A stretch of 64,000 nt of DNA from Sabellastarte sp. h YS-2021. Lineage: Eukaryota > Annelida > Polychaeta > Sabellida > Sabellidae. Made by a program: the position numbers and the translations under genes. Numbering within the stretch: the first letter of the stretch is position 1; every line of letters begins with the position of its first letter. The stretch spans positions 25,975,464-26,039,463 of the forward strand of contig OZ024929.1 of NCBI GenBank assembly GCA_964017235.1, written 5' to 3'. The notes beneath the pieces were generated by a model. That model was not told the DNA's origin. It saw only the letters and a program-made list of their open reading frames with translations, and did not search any database. Of the stretch, positions 11,601 through 23,600 are shown one piece after another.

Positions 11601-14600
11601 ACACAGAAGCCCCCTTTTTTCCACCCATTACACCAAGGCTGCCAAAGTGGTTTTAGTCTCAGTACTAAATCCTGCCTGTAAAACTGTGCAGGGGTCTTTT
11701 GGTAAATCAAATCTACAGCCAAATAGCCTAATGGAGTCGGGATGATTTTCCACAGGACCATTTGTCTCTGTAGTTATGGGGCTTGTTTACGATGCTAAGA
11801 AACCCCATCGGTTTTATGGCTGGAATCTGTTTTGTGTGGGGAGGTTTGTAATTACATTTTTCAGAAGAAATCTCGTTATTTATGAAATATGCCAAGTATC
11901 TTCACTTCCAGATATGACTTTCAGCTCTTTGTTAGTAGAAATTTCAGCAGTGTTTTGTATTCAGTAGTTTATTTGAGAAAAATGTTCCCTATATTAGATA
12001 ATACATAGTTGAAATGACTGCACTCTGAGTTTGTCTTGGATTTGAAAAGTTCTATACAGGAAGCCTCCCAATATTACTTGGGAAAACAGAGAAACTCAGA
12101 CCTGTCTGCCCTGAGTCTTTTTTTTTTTTTTTTTTTTTTTGCAGTGAGATGGCAACCTTTTGTAGGACAAATGGGACCCGAGGTGGATTAATGTGGGAAT
12201 TGCTTTATGTAGCGATATTAAACCATCTGACACTTTGTTCTGTTTAGGGGGTGTGCCGTGTTTAAAGCAAAGGGATAAAAAGAAACACAGTATTGTTATT
12301 ACCCTGCTATTTATCTTCTCTCTGAAGCTAATTGTGTTGAAATATCAGCTTTTCTACATCCTGGGCAGTTTCTTACGACACTCGTATATCTAACATCTTT
12401 CTAGGTCCATAGAATCTACAAGGCATGCTAATTGTTTCGGGGTTTTTTTTCATAACTCCTTACATGGCAGTTTAAATCCTTGTCATTTGTTAGCACCTGT
12501 ACAGCAATTTGTCTGGCTTTTCGAGTCAAAATTACATGCCAGAAGAAAGAGAAAGCCAGTGATTTTATAAGAAAGCCCATTTATCATTTTATATGTTTAT
12601 AATTTAAGTGTTATTTTGTAAATGTATTATTTTGGCTAAAAGTGACACTGGACACTCCAAAAATACCACAATCTTTTTGCTATGACATTTATTAGGCGGG
12701 TTGCGTGTAACCAACCCGCCTATTAGATTGATGTGTCCGACGTCCGTCTGTCTACATTTTTCGTTTCCGGACTCTAACTCGAAAACGGTTTGTCCAATCG
12801 AATTCAAACTTGACAGGCACATAGATCACCATCATAGCTAGGTTCCTTTCGAAATTGGTGTAATTCTGTCCGTTCGTTTGTCCTGTTTTTGTTTGTTTGT
12901 CCGTCCATCTGTCTGTCCACATTTTCGTTTCCGGACTCTAACTCGAAAACGGTTTGTCCAATCGAATTCAATTTGACAGGGACATAGATCACCATCACAG
13001 CTAGGTTCCTTTCGAAATTGGTGTAATTCTGTCTGTTTGTTTGTCCGTTTTTTGTCCTTTTGTCTGTCCGTCAAAATGTTTGGGGCATCTTTGACTTTCT
13101 TGTTTGTTTTATACCATCAGTGCTGGCTTGTTAAAATCCTTGCCAAATTTCCCCAATGTTGTTTTTTGTATAATTTTGAGAATAACAAATTTCATGTTCA
13201 CTCCCAAGTTCTATTGAAGCCTGTTTTAACAGCTAACAGCTTTCATTTCTTGTTTTTTCATTGCATTCCAAGCCTTTTTACAAGCAAAAGAGTATTTCTG
13301 TGCACATGATGGTTTATTTCCCCAGATTTACTAGCTGTTCTGTATGAATTTTAAGATGCTTTCAAATATAAAAAATTACAGCTTTGAGTGATGAGAGACT
13401 GAGGGTCTTTGTGTAGAAATTTTTTCAAAACTTCAGCTGAAATTTAGAGTTCGCATTAATGTTCGGTAGAAAGTGACAGTGAACTTTAATTCTAGTTATA
13501 AAAACATTTTTAGCAAAAAAAAATATTCAAAATCCTACACTTTAATCCCAAAGTTAAAGTAATGAGGTATATATAAGGCTTAAGACTGTATGAAAAGTCA
13601 GTTGAGTAATAGTTTTGGTTGATCCGAAGTCTAAATGTTAAAGACAAGGTATCAGAAGCTGACTCCATGTAAAGTTCACAGAGTGCTAAAAACATCTTCT
13701 ATAAATTTTTGAGTTTTTACATCAATATACGGTAAGGGATTTTGTGTTACTGTCTTGATATATAGGTATGATTTGTCATTTGTCAAATTGACTTAGGAAT
13801 TGACTGGAATTTGAATAATAAAGCTTCATGTTAAGGTTCCAGTTGCTCACTTCAAAAAACATATTGATTGTTTTTTATAGAATATAATTTTAACAGAGGT
13901 TTTTATCTAAAATGTCCCATTGTTGACTTTATATATATAAATATACAATATCATAATAATATATCAAAAGTCATGGATGTCTAACCAATTTTGGTAAAAT
14001 TCTGCAATAAAATTGAGATCACAGTTAATTGGAGTCTGTAATTTTAAGTATACTGACATCTGAAAACATGTTTTTAACCATATGTTGTATCGTGTCCAGG
14101 TTCCAGCCATCATGGACGTCACATAGAGGCTCCATCCTATTCAGAATCGAGGGCGACCCACTCACACCTGACCTGCCCAGTATTGACAATTTTTACAAAC
14201 TCTCGTATGACCAGGCAGATTTACCCACAATTCCCACATTGCCCATCTCATACGCAGATGCAGAACAGCTCATGAAGTATGTATTTTGTGTAAAGTTTAA
14301 AAAAAATTTAAAACTGTAGTGTGTAAATGATTAATGTGTGTGGAATTAAAAAGGAAGTTAAAAAAATTATGTATTGTCTGCAGTGTGGATTTTAAAAAGG
14401 AAGTTAAAACAATTATCTATTGTCTGTAAAAATAATTTCAAAGCCTTTAAATGATAGTTTCTATTGAAATTACTCTGTTTTCTGGAAGTACAAGTATTAG
14501 AAATTGATAATTTGAAAAAAATGCATGCATGTCTGTTTTACACCACACAGAATTTTTGGTTCTATTTACATTACATGGGTCCAGTAACTGTAACAGGTAA

Positions 14601-17600
14601 TGTGTGCAATTACAATGAAAAAATAATCACACATGAAACATCAGTTACAGCTTTGATTAATTAAAGTTTAATGTTTTTACATTTCAAATTTTAATTTGTC
14701 ACTATTTAGTCAAGAAGTAGTGAAGTTGTACTTCATAGTTTATCATTGGTCAACAAAAAGTCAGCCAGAGAATAGCTGCAACAGCCTGTAGCACACTTTT
14801 ATCCATGATATAGAACATAGGCCATCATGATTTCATCAAAATTGTTGATCTCACTGAATAGGTAGATATTTTAACAAAGCTGCTACAGAAATTTCCTTTC
14901 AGATGCATTAACGGGAAAAAAATATTTATGCACACCTTTCAAATTTGGTATTTGGGTATATCTATGGAAATGCCTGGCAGCGTTTTATTGCTGGCTGCGT
15001 GGGCTCTGTGAGCTCCGCGTTTTCTTTTCCTCATAACTCTGTGACCGTTCGACAGATTCCTTTCAAATTTGGCAGGTGTATGCAGTAGCCCGGGGGAAAT
15101 TTTTTGGATATGCTGCAGTGACATTTCGACCAATCACAGAGGTCACATGACCAAAAATGTATTTTTTTGATGGGTAAGCTTGTCCGGATGATAACTTGAA
15201 AGGGATTTTATCAATTCACCTGAAACTTGGCAGACACATTCATTCTATTAAAATCTGGAAATCATTAGATTTTAGCATTGATTGGTTAAGAAATGGCCAA
15301 GTAATTAATGATTAATAATGAAAACACTAAAGTTCTTATATCTCGAAAACCATGTGAAATAGAGCGATTTCGACAAACTTTTTTATCCGCAGGGTATCTC
15401 TGCAGAGTACGGAAGCTCTGAACTGCCAAAGTTTTTTTATTTTACTAACTTGAATATACGAGTTAGTTAACTTGAATATTCAAGTTAATAACTGGAATAT
15501 TCGAGTTAGTAACTTGAATGTACAAGTTACTAACTTGAAAATACCAGTTACCTAACTTGAATATACCAGTTAACTAACTTGTATATACAAGTTAGCTAAC
15601 TTGAATATACAAGTTAGCTAACTGGAATATACCAGTTACTAACTGGAATATACGAGTTAGTAACTGGAATATACAAGTTACTAACTTGAAAATACCAGTT
15701 AACTAACTTGAATATACGAGTTAGCTAACTTGAATATACGAGTTAACTAACTGGAATATACGAGTTAGCTAACTGGAATATACGAGTTAATTAACTGGAA
15801 TATACCAGTTACTAACTGGAATATACCAGTTAGTAACTGGAATATACGAGTTAGCTAACTTGAATATACCAGTTAACTAACTTGAATATACGAGTTAGCT
15901 AACTTGAATATACGAGTTAACTAACTGGAATATACGAGTTAGCTAACTGGAATATACGAGTTAACTAACTGGAATATACCAGTTACTAACTGGAATATAC
16001 CAGTTAGTAACTGGAATATAGGAGTTAGCTAACTTGAATATACCAGTTAACTAACTTGAATATACGAGTTAGCTAACTTGAATATACGAGTTAACTAACT
16101 GGAATATACGAGTTAGCTAACTTGAATATACGAGTTAACTAACTGGAATATACAAGTTAATTAACTGGAATATACCAGTTACTAACTGGAATATACCAGT
16201 TAGTAACTGGAATATACCAGTTAGCTAACTTGAATATACCAGTTAACTAACTCGAATATACAAGTTAGCTAACTGGAATATATGAGTTAACTAGAGGAAT
16301 GCTTTTGCTAACAAAAGCGAAGCGTCCCTTAAAGTTTGAAATGCTTTGTGGTTTTAATAAGCATGCTGTAAAGCTAAGAATGCACAAAGCTGCACCGTAT
16401 GCTTTCCCAATACCTCTTAATAATTCTGAAGCTATAAAAGCAACGATAAAGGAGATATAAGGCAAAAACTCCAAAGCAGCTATTTATGACCCCAGTTTGG
16501 CCCATAAGGGAGGGTCGGTGGGTAAAACTGACCGGCTATTTAGACTCTCCACATGTGCTTTCCCAACACCTCTTAATACATTCTGAAGCTATAAAAGCAA
16601 CAATAAAGGAGATGTAAGGCAAAAACAGCTATTTTATGACCCCGGTTTGACCCATAAGGGGGGCCGTGGGGTAAAACTGACTGGCTATTTAGACTCTCCA
16701 CATATGGTTTCCTATTACCTCCCAGTACATTTTATAGCTCTAAATGCAATACTTAAGAAGATAATAGGGGGGTTGGCCTAAATTTAAGGCTTTCAGATTG
16801 GAAGGTGTCAGAAAATTACTCATAAATGAGACATTTTTCAAGGGATTGCTCCCAAAATCTAGTCAGCTCGCGTTTTTGATAGTATGAACAGGTGTGTCAA
16901 ATTATAAGGCTGTGTAGCAAGTAGTTTTTCCTGAACTGCGATGACGGGGGGGGGTGTACTTCAAAAAATTGTTTTTGATCATGTGACCTTCATAAAGGTC
17001 AAAGGTCAAATTTAAGCATGCAGAAAAATTTTCCCACGCCTAAGGTATATAACTGCCAAATATGGTTTGAAACCTTCTAATAATAAGGGAGATATTCAAG
17101 GGAGACCATGATGAGGCGGCGAGGAAACTGAAGTGAAAACAAATAAGCGCCCTTTCAGGGACGCTTAATAACTGGAATATATGAGTTAGTAACTTGAACA
17201 TTCAAGTTAGTTAGCTGGAATATACCAGTTAGCTAACTGGAATATACAAGTTAATAACTGGAATATATGAGTTAGTAACTGGAATATTCCAGTTAGTTAA
17301 CTCGAATATACCAGTTAGCTAACTGGAATATACGAATTACCTAACTTGAATATACGAGTTAGCTAACTTGTATATTCCAGTTACTAACTGGTATATTCCA
17401 GTTAGTAACTGGTATATTCCAGTTAGTTAACTCGTATATTCCAGTTAGCTAACTTGTATATTCCAGTTAGTTAACTCGTATATTCAAGTTAGCTAACTCG
17501 TATATTCCAGTTAGTTAACTGGTATATTCAAGTTAGCTAACTCGTATATTCCAGTTACTAACTGGTATATTCCAGTTAGTAACTGGTATATTCCAGTTAG

Positions 17601-20600
17601 TTAACTCGTATATTCCAGTTAGCTAACTCGTATATTCCAGTTAGTTAACTCGTATATTCAAGTTAGCTAACTCGTATATTCAAGTTAGTTAACTGGTATT
17701 TTCAAGTTAGTAACTTGTATATTCCAGTTACTAACTCATATATTCCAGTTAGTAACTCATATATTCCAGTTAGCTAACTCGTATATTCAAGTTAGCTAAC
17801 TCGTATATACAAGTTAGTTAACTGGTATATTCAAGTTAGGTAACTGGTATTTTCAAGTTAGTAACTTGTACATTCAAGTTACTAACTCGAATATTCCAGT
17901 TATTAACTTGAATATTCAAGTTAACTAACTCGTATATTCAAGTTAGTAAAATAAAAAAACTTTGGCAGTTCAGAGCTTCCGTAGCAGAGCAGCTATCCCA
18001 TTTTTTCAAAAATTTTTGTCTCACCAAATTTTGAATTTTCCAATTTTTTACAAAAATTGCAAAACACGAAAATGCTTATATCTCGAAAACCATACTAGAT
18101 AGAGCTATTTCGACAAAATTTTTGACCTACAGGGTATCTGCAAAGTAGCCATTCCAATTTTCAAAAAAAATTTTGTCTCACCAAAAATGGTGGCCATTTT
18201 GAATTTTTCGCAAAAATTGCAAGACATAAAAATGCTTTATATCTCGAAAACCGTGTTAGATAGAGCGATTTCGACAAAGTATTTGACCCGCAGTGTACCT
18301 CTTCAGAGTAGCCATCCCAATTTTCAAAAAATTTTTGTCTTGCAAATAATGGCGGCCATTTTGAATTTTTCAAAAAAAATTGCAAAATATAAAAATGCTT
18401 GTATCTCGAAAACCGTACTAGATAGAATGATTTTGACAAAATTTTTGAACCACAGGGTTTATTTGCAGAGTAGCCATTCCAATTGTCAAAAAAATTTTGT
18501 CTCGCCAAAAATGGCGGCCATTTTGAATTTTTCGCAAAAATTGCAAAACAGAAAAATGCTTATACCTCAAAAACCGTGCTAGATAGAGCGATTTTGACGA
18601 AATATTTGACCTGCAGTGTACCTCTGCAGAGTAGCCATCACAATATTCAAAATTTTTGTCTCGCCAAAAAAATGGTGGCCATTTTGAATTTTCGAATTTT
18701 TCAGAAAAAATTGCAAAACACAAAAATGCTTATATCTCGAAAACCGTCCTAGATAGAGCGATTTTGCCATTTTCAATTTTTGAATTTTTTGCAAAACTTG
18801 CAAAACACAAAAATGCTTAGATCCTGAAAACCGTGATAGAGATAGAGCGATTTCAACAAAACTTTGGACCAAGCCTATCTCTGCATTCGCTGCATTCTCC
18901 TGTTACATCAATAACAATTTCATGTCAATTTACAGTGAAAGTATGTTCTGTTCAAATGGTGATGTCTATGGATCATGTCAGTCATTTCTGGAACAATATT
19001 CTGCAGTCTGGAGACAAACTGCTTGATGTTGCAGTTGTCTGTAGATCAGAACTTTGTCTCTTTGCATGTGTAACCATTTCTTTCCATGTTTTACAGGTAG
19101 TGATATAGTGCTAATATATTTGCCTCTCACTGATTAGCTCAGTGGTTAAAATTAGACCCAGACCATTGAGCAGGAATTATGGGAGTTGCTTGCCCATGTC
19201 TGAGATGATAGGCTACAGAGCCTTGACAAAATAGAGTTTTTTCCATGCCTAAAAGTACTCTAATGTCATGTTAATTATACAATGTGAATAATGTGTCTTG
19301 AATCTACATTCAGCTTGTTCAAATTAGAATTTCAATACAAATGTGTGAAAAATATAGATTGTGCCTATTTTCAGACACATGGGAGGACATACAAGTAAGA
19401 ACGGGTTTCATGGCTCACTCAGTGACCCCAATGTGACCTACAGTCTGGGTCCAGGTTATGATGAGGTCAGACAAAACTGGTAAGTTTGTGTGGCAGTGTG
19501 ATACAAAAAAAACATAAATAGTTAATATAGTTGTAAGTGAGGAAGAATATGTGTGAGTGAAACTACACCAATAGCCTCAAAGTCAAGTATTACGCTAGAT
19601 CCAGTTTCTGTCCCGTCGCCAATTGCAATCAATAAACTGATGGAAGCAATGGCGAGGGACAGAGTTCACATGTACTTGTTTTCTGTGTAAATCTTGAACT
19701 GCTAATATCTGTAATCTTGTCCTATTTTACTTTTTCCTTGAACTAATTGTATGTGAAAAAATTATAGTATAAATATACTTAGCAAACATTTCAGACATTA
19801 CAAAAGTGTACATTTATGGGGGCAGGAAAGGGAGGTGAAGTCTGTCTACATGTTAAAAATATTTTGAAATTTATTTACACCAGTTGTATAGGCATTAAAT
19901 ATAAGTGAACGGCACATGAATGTAACTCAAAGAATGCAGATAACACTTGATACTTGTGATAATATGTGTAGAAATATACATTTTATTGCGTTAATACATC
20001 CTATCCAATGGACAATAGCTTATCCGGTTGGCGCGGACCGGCCCGCCAAACGTCAGAAAAAGACATCCTGTGTCTCCACCGGCCAGGCCGGCCCAGTACT
20101 GTGCACTCGCCAGATGGCGTGTCGTACTTCCTTCCTGTCTAGACAGAGTGACGTCATAGCATCTTTTTCGTTTGGCGCGAGATCTGTGCAAGCGGAATTT
20201 TCTTCAGAGTTTTAATTTTACAGAATTTACTGATTATTGTTGGAACTTTCGTTTTTTGGTTATACCAAAGTGAACTGTATATATCATAGCTCATTATGTC
20301 TTCCCCTGGGCAGAGAAGAGGGGGTTGTGGCCATGTAATGGCCAGCTTTGATCAGCACTCTTATTGTGCACGCTGTCGTGAAAAATTCAAAGGGGGGGAC
20401 CCCTGTGTGGAGAAGAAGGACACTTCGCAATGTAAGTTCTGCCTGGCTTTGACTCCGGAACAATTAACTCAAATTTCTACCCCTTCATATAAATTGAAGA
20501 AAGAAAAGCGTGAGGCTAGGAAGTCTGAATCTGCCACCCCCTCTCACGAGCTGTCTGAACTAGTTGATCCTGCTAATGTTTCAGTAATTGGGGTTGTTGG

Positions 20601-23600
20601 CCAACCATCTGCTGATAAATCGCCTGCCTCTTCCTCTATGCCTCCTGAGAAGAAGAGCAAGAAAGAGAAACCACCATCTAAATCTAAGAAATCGGAGTCA
20701 GATTCTAAAGCCAAGAAAGTGGACCCTACTGATTCTAAACTTGCGGAGTTGGATAGCAAGTGGTCTGAACGCTTCAATAGGTTGGAAGCCTTACTGTTAT
20801 CCAAAACACTTCAACCGACCTTCTCCTCTGATGTTAGAGTTTCACCTCCTCACTCACCGCCTAGGGACATTCCAAAAGACTCTGAGCCCTTTTTTCAACC
20901 AACTAGGCGCACTGGCACAGACTTCTCTGCAGAAATGCATCAGTCAGCCAGCCAGCCGGAGTCGGATGCTCAGTCTTCTTCAACAGAGCGCACTGGCAAA
21001 GGTTCCTCTGCTACCCAGCATCAACCAGCCAGCCAGCTCACATCCGACCGACAGCAATCTTCATCATCTTCCTCCACTAAGCGCACTGGCAAGGGTTCCT
21101 CTGTAGAAATACACCAACCAGCCAGCCAGCTTGTCACCGACCGACCAAGTCCGGTCTCACCTCAGAGGCGCTCTGGTGCGGATTCGTCTGTTTCCAAACA
21201 ACATCCTTCCAGCCAGCCTGCCAAGAATCGGAACCGACCAGCAGTGTCTAGTTCCTCTGCTACCGACCCTTCGCATAGACGTTCATCAGGAAAGTCAACA
21301 TCTACTGTGGTCACCGACACCGGCTCTCCCTCCCTCAGACAGAGACAGGACAGTATCTCTAGTGCTAGTGCTGATGCAGAGAGTGATTTCTCCGACCGGC
21401 CACCGGTCGACATTTATGCTGAAGAGGGAGAATTGTCTGAGGACCCGGATTTTACCACTTTGGAGTCGGAGCAAGGTCCTTCTGAGGACCAGACATATAG
21501 AGAGACTATGAAAGGCATCCGTGCATACATGGGTTGGTCGGATATCCCGGATCTAGACAACACTACTACTGCATCAGATGATAACCCCTTTACGGGACCC
21601 AAAGCTACCATTCCAGGGAAAGTTTCCGTACAGATGCCTACGGAGGACTGGTTGTGCAAGAAGATTGCAAAACTAAATCTAACCTTGGTTGAGGGTTATC
21701 CCTCCCGCAGCTCTGAGGCCGGTGGCCTGTTGACCGACCAGTTCTTGAGGACAGCAAAGTCTCAGTCCAAGTGGTACGGGCTGTCATCCGACCACAAAGC
21801 AGACCCTAACGCCGTCTCAAGCTGGAGTGTTGAAGCATCGAAATTAAACAGCTGTTATAGCAGAATAGCCCGACCAGCCGGCCTGACATCTACCCCTCCT
21901 GCTTCCAGGCGTATCTCGCACGAATCACTAAGAAGGTGGGAAAAGTCGGCTAGAGAAGCTACTGTTATTTGCAATCAGGCGGCAAGTTTTAACAGATGCT
22001 TATTTAAAGTACAGCAAGATATGCAAGGCCAGCTGAAATCCTTGCGTAGTGAGTGGAAGGGGAAAGGTTCTTCAAAAGCTACAGCTGCTCTGGATGAACT
22101 GCGTTATCTCATGGATTTTAACTCCAGCATCACGCACGCAGCCGCCAAAACCATGGAGCACTTAAGTGACTTTGTGTTCATTTCCATGGGCAACCTCACT
22201 CTGGCCCGGCGTGACGCTTACCTAACCCATGTCAAGAGTGGGGTCAAACCGGACACTGTGGCGGCTCTTAGGACAGCCCCTCTTCATATCACTACCCTAT
22301 TCCCGGACACTGTTATCAAGAAGGCTGAGGAAGAAATTTCCAACTTTGAATCTCGTGGACACTCTGCTTCTTCACGCAGCAAGGTCCGTTTCCAGCCTTA
22401 TGATAAGTCAGACAGAAGGTCGGATAGGCGTCCAGAAAAGAAGAATGACAAGCCTGCTTGGAAGAATATAGGGAAAGGCCGTTACAGAAAACAGAGATCC
22501 AAGGCCTCAACTTACTCTTCGCGACCAGCCAAGGGCCAACAGTCTTTTAAATGACAGTTACTGTGTAGCAAAGCTCCACTCCAGACTGTTGGCCGGGAGC
22601 AGAAACCAGACAATAGACACTTGTACAATGTTACGTGTAAAGCCTCTTGTTGTTCAAAATGCTCATACTGCGCCCGGGCATCCGCAAAAGAAAGGGATAA
22701 GTCCCGGGGCAGCAGGTTGTACTTTAAATCATTGTGCATTAAAATCTGTCAAAAGTGTTTCTGGTGTCACTCAATTGTCTTGTGCCCAATCTGTAGCAAA
22801 TGTCAGAAATGTTGTACTAAATCTTCCTGTAGGGGCCAGACTTCAAAACTTCTGGAGAACTTGGGTGGAGCTGGGTGCAAGTCCGAAAGTGGTGCACATT
22901 TTGCAAGAGGGTTATACCCTCCCCTTTCGGATCCGGCCGAGATTAACAAGGACACCCACCGTCATGAGCTGCTATACCAATCCTCGCCGGAACAGCTACC
23001 TGTTGGAGGCATTGCATCAGCTTATAGACAAAAACGCTGTCGAACCGGTTTGTCACCGGACCTCCTTAGGGTTTTACAACCGACTATTTCTAGTGCCGAA
23101 AGCAAATCAAAAATGGAGGCCAATTCTAGACCTAAGCAATCTCAATCAATTCCTCAAGGTGGAGAAATTCAAAATGGAGACACCGGAAACCATCAGAACA
23201 TCCCTCCAACAAGGGGAGTGGGTCACCTCAGTAGACTTCAAGGATGCCTACTTCCACATTCCAATACAGGAACAATCCAGGAAATACCTAAGATTTCATG
23301 TCCAGGGCCGGACTTACCAATTCAAGGCGTTGCCCTTTGGTCTGTCCACAGCGCCCATGGAGTTCACTGTTTTAGCAAAGGAAGTAAAACTGATGGCAAT
23401 ACACAAGGGTATAAGAATCCACCAGTACCTAGACGACTGGTTGGTGAGAGCCAGATCCCAAGAAACTTGTCTTCTTCACACCCAAATCCTGGTCAAAATG
23501 TGCCAGGACCTCGGTTGGTTGGTGAATTTAGAAAAATCAGAGCTGGAACCCAAGCAGGTCTTCGACTTTGTAGGTTACCAGTTCGATCTCAGGTCCGGCC

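Larger units (their letters stand above)
15408..17983. mobile_element. Foldback-type transposon with satellite-like inverted arms
   Basis: Perfect terminal inverted repeats begin TACGGAAGCTCTGAACTGCC and continue through an A/T run into tandem arrays. The first ~190 bp of the two arms are nearly identical in inverse orientation. Each arm is built from a 21-22-bp near-palindromic unit of the form AACTNGAATATACNAGTT plus a 3-4-bp spacer. Left arm 15408-16290, right arm 17169-17983. No transposase is present. The arms now flank a Helitron-like insertion. The design matches the FB/foldback class known from Drosophila. Confidence 0.85.

Noticed and set aside
15447..17945. Plain centromeric-type satellite
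   Set aside because: The array reverses orientation and is bounded by perfect unique terminal inverted repeats with flanking GCAGAG, which fits a transposon better than a satellite.
18161..18872. Several 85-130-codon ORFs on both strands
   Set aside because: All fall in the ~162-bp satellite and repeat the same words (KMAAILNFS and inverse).
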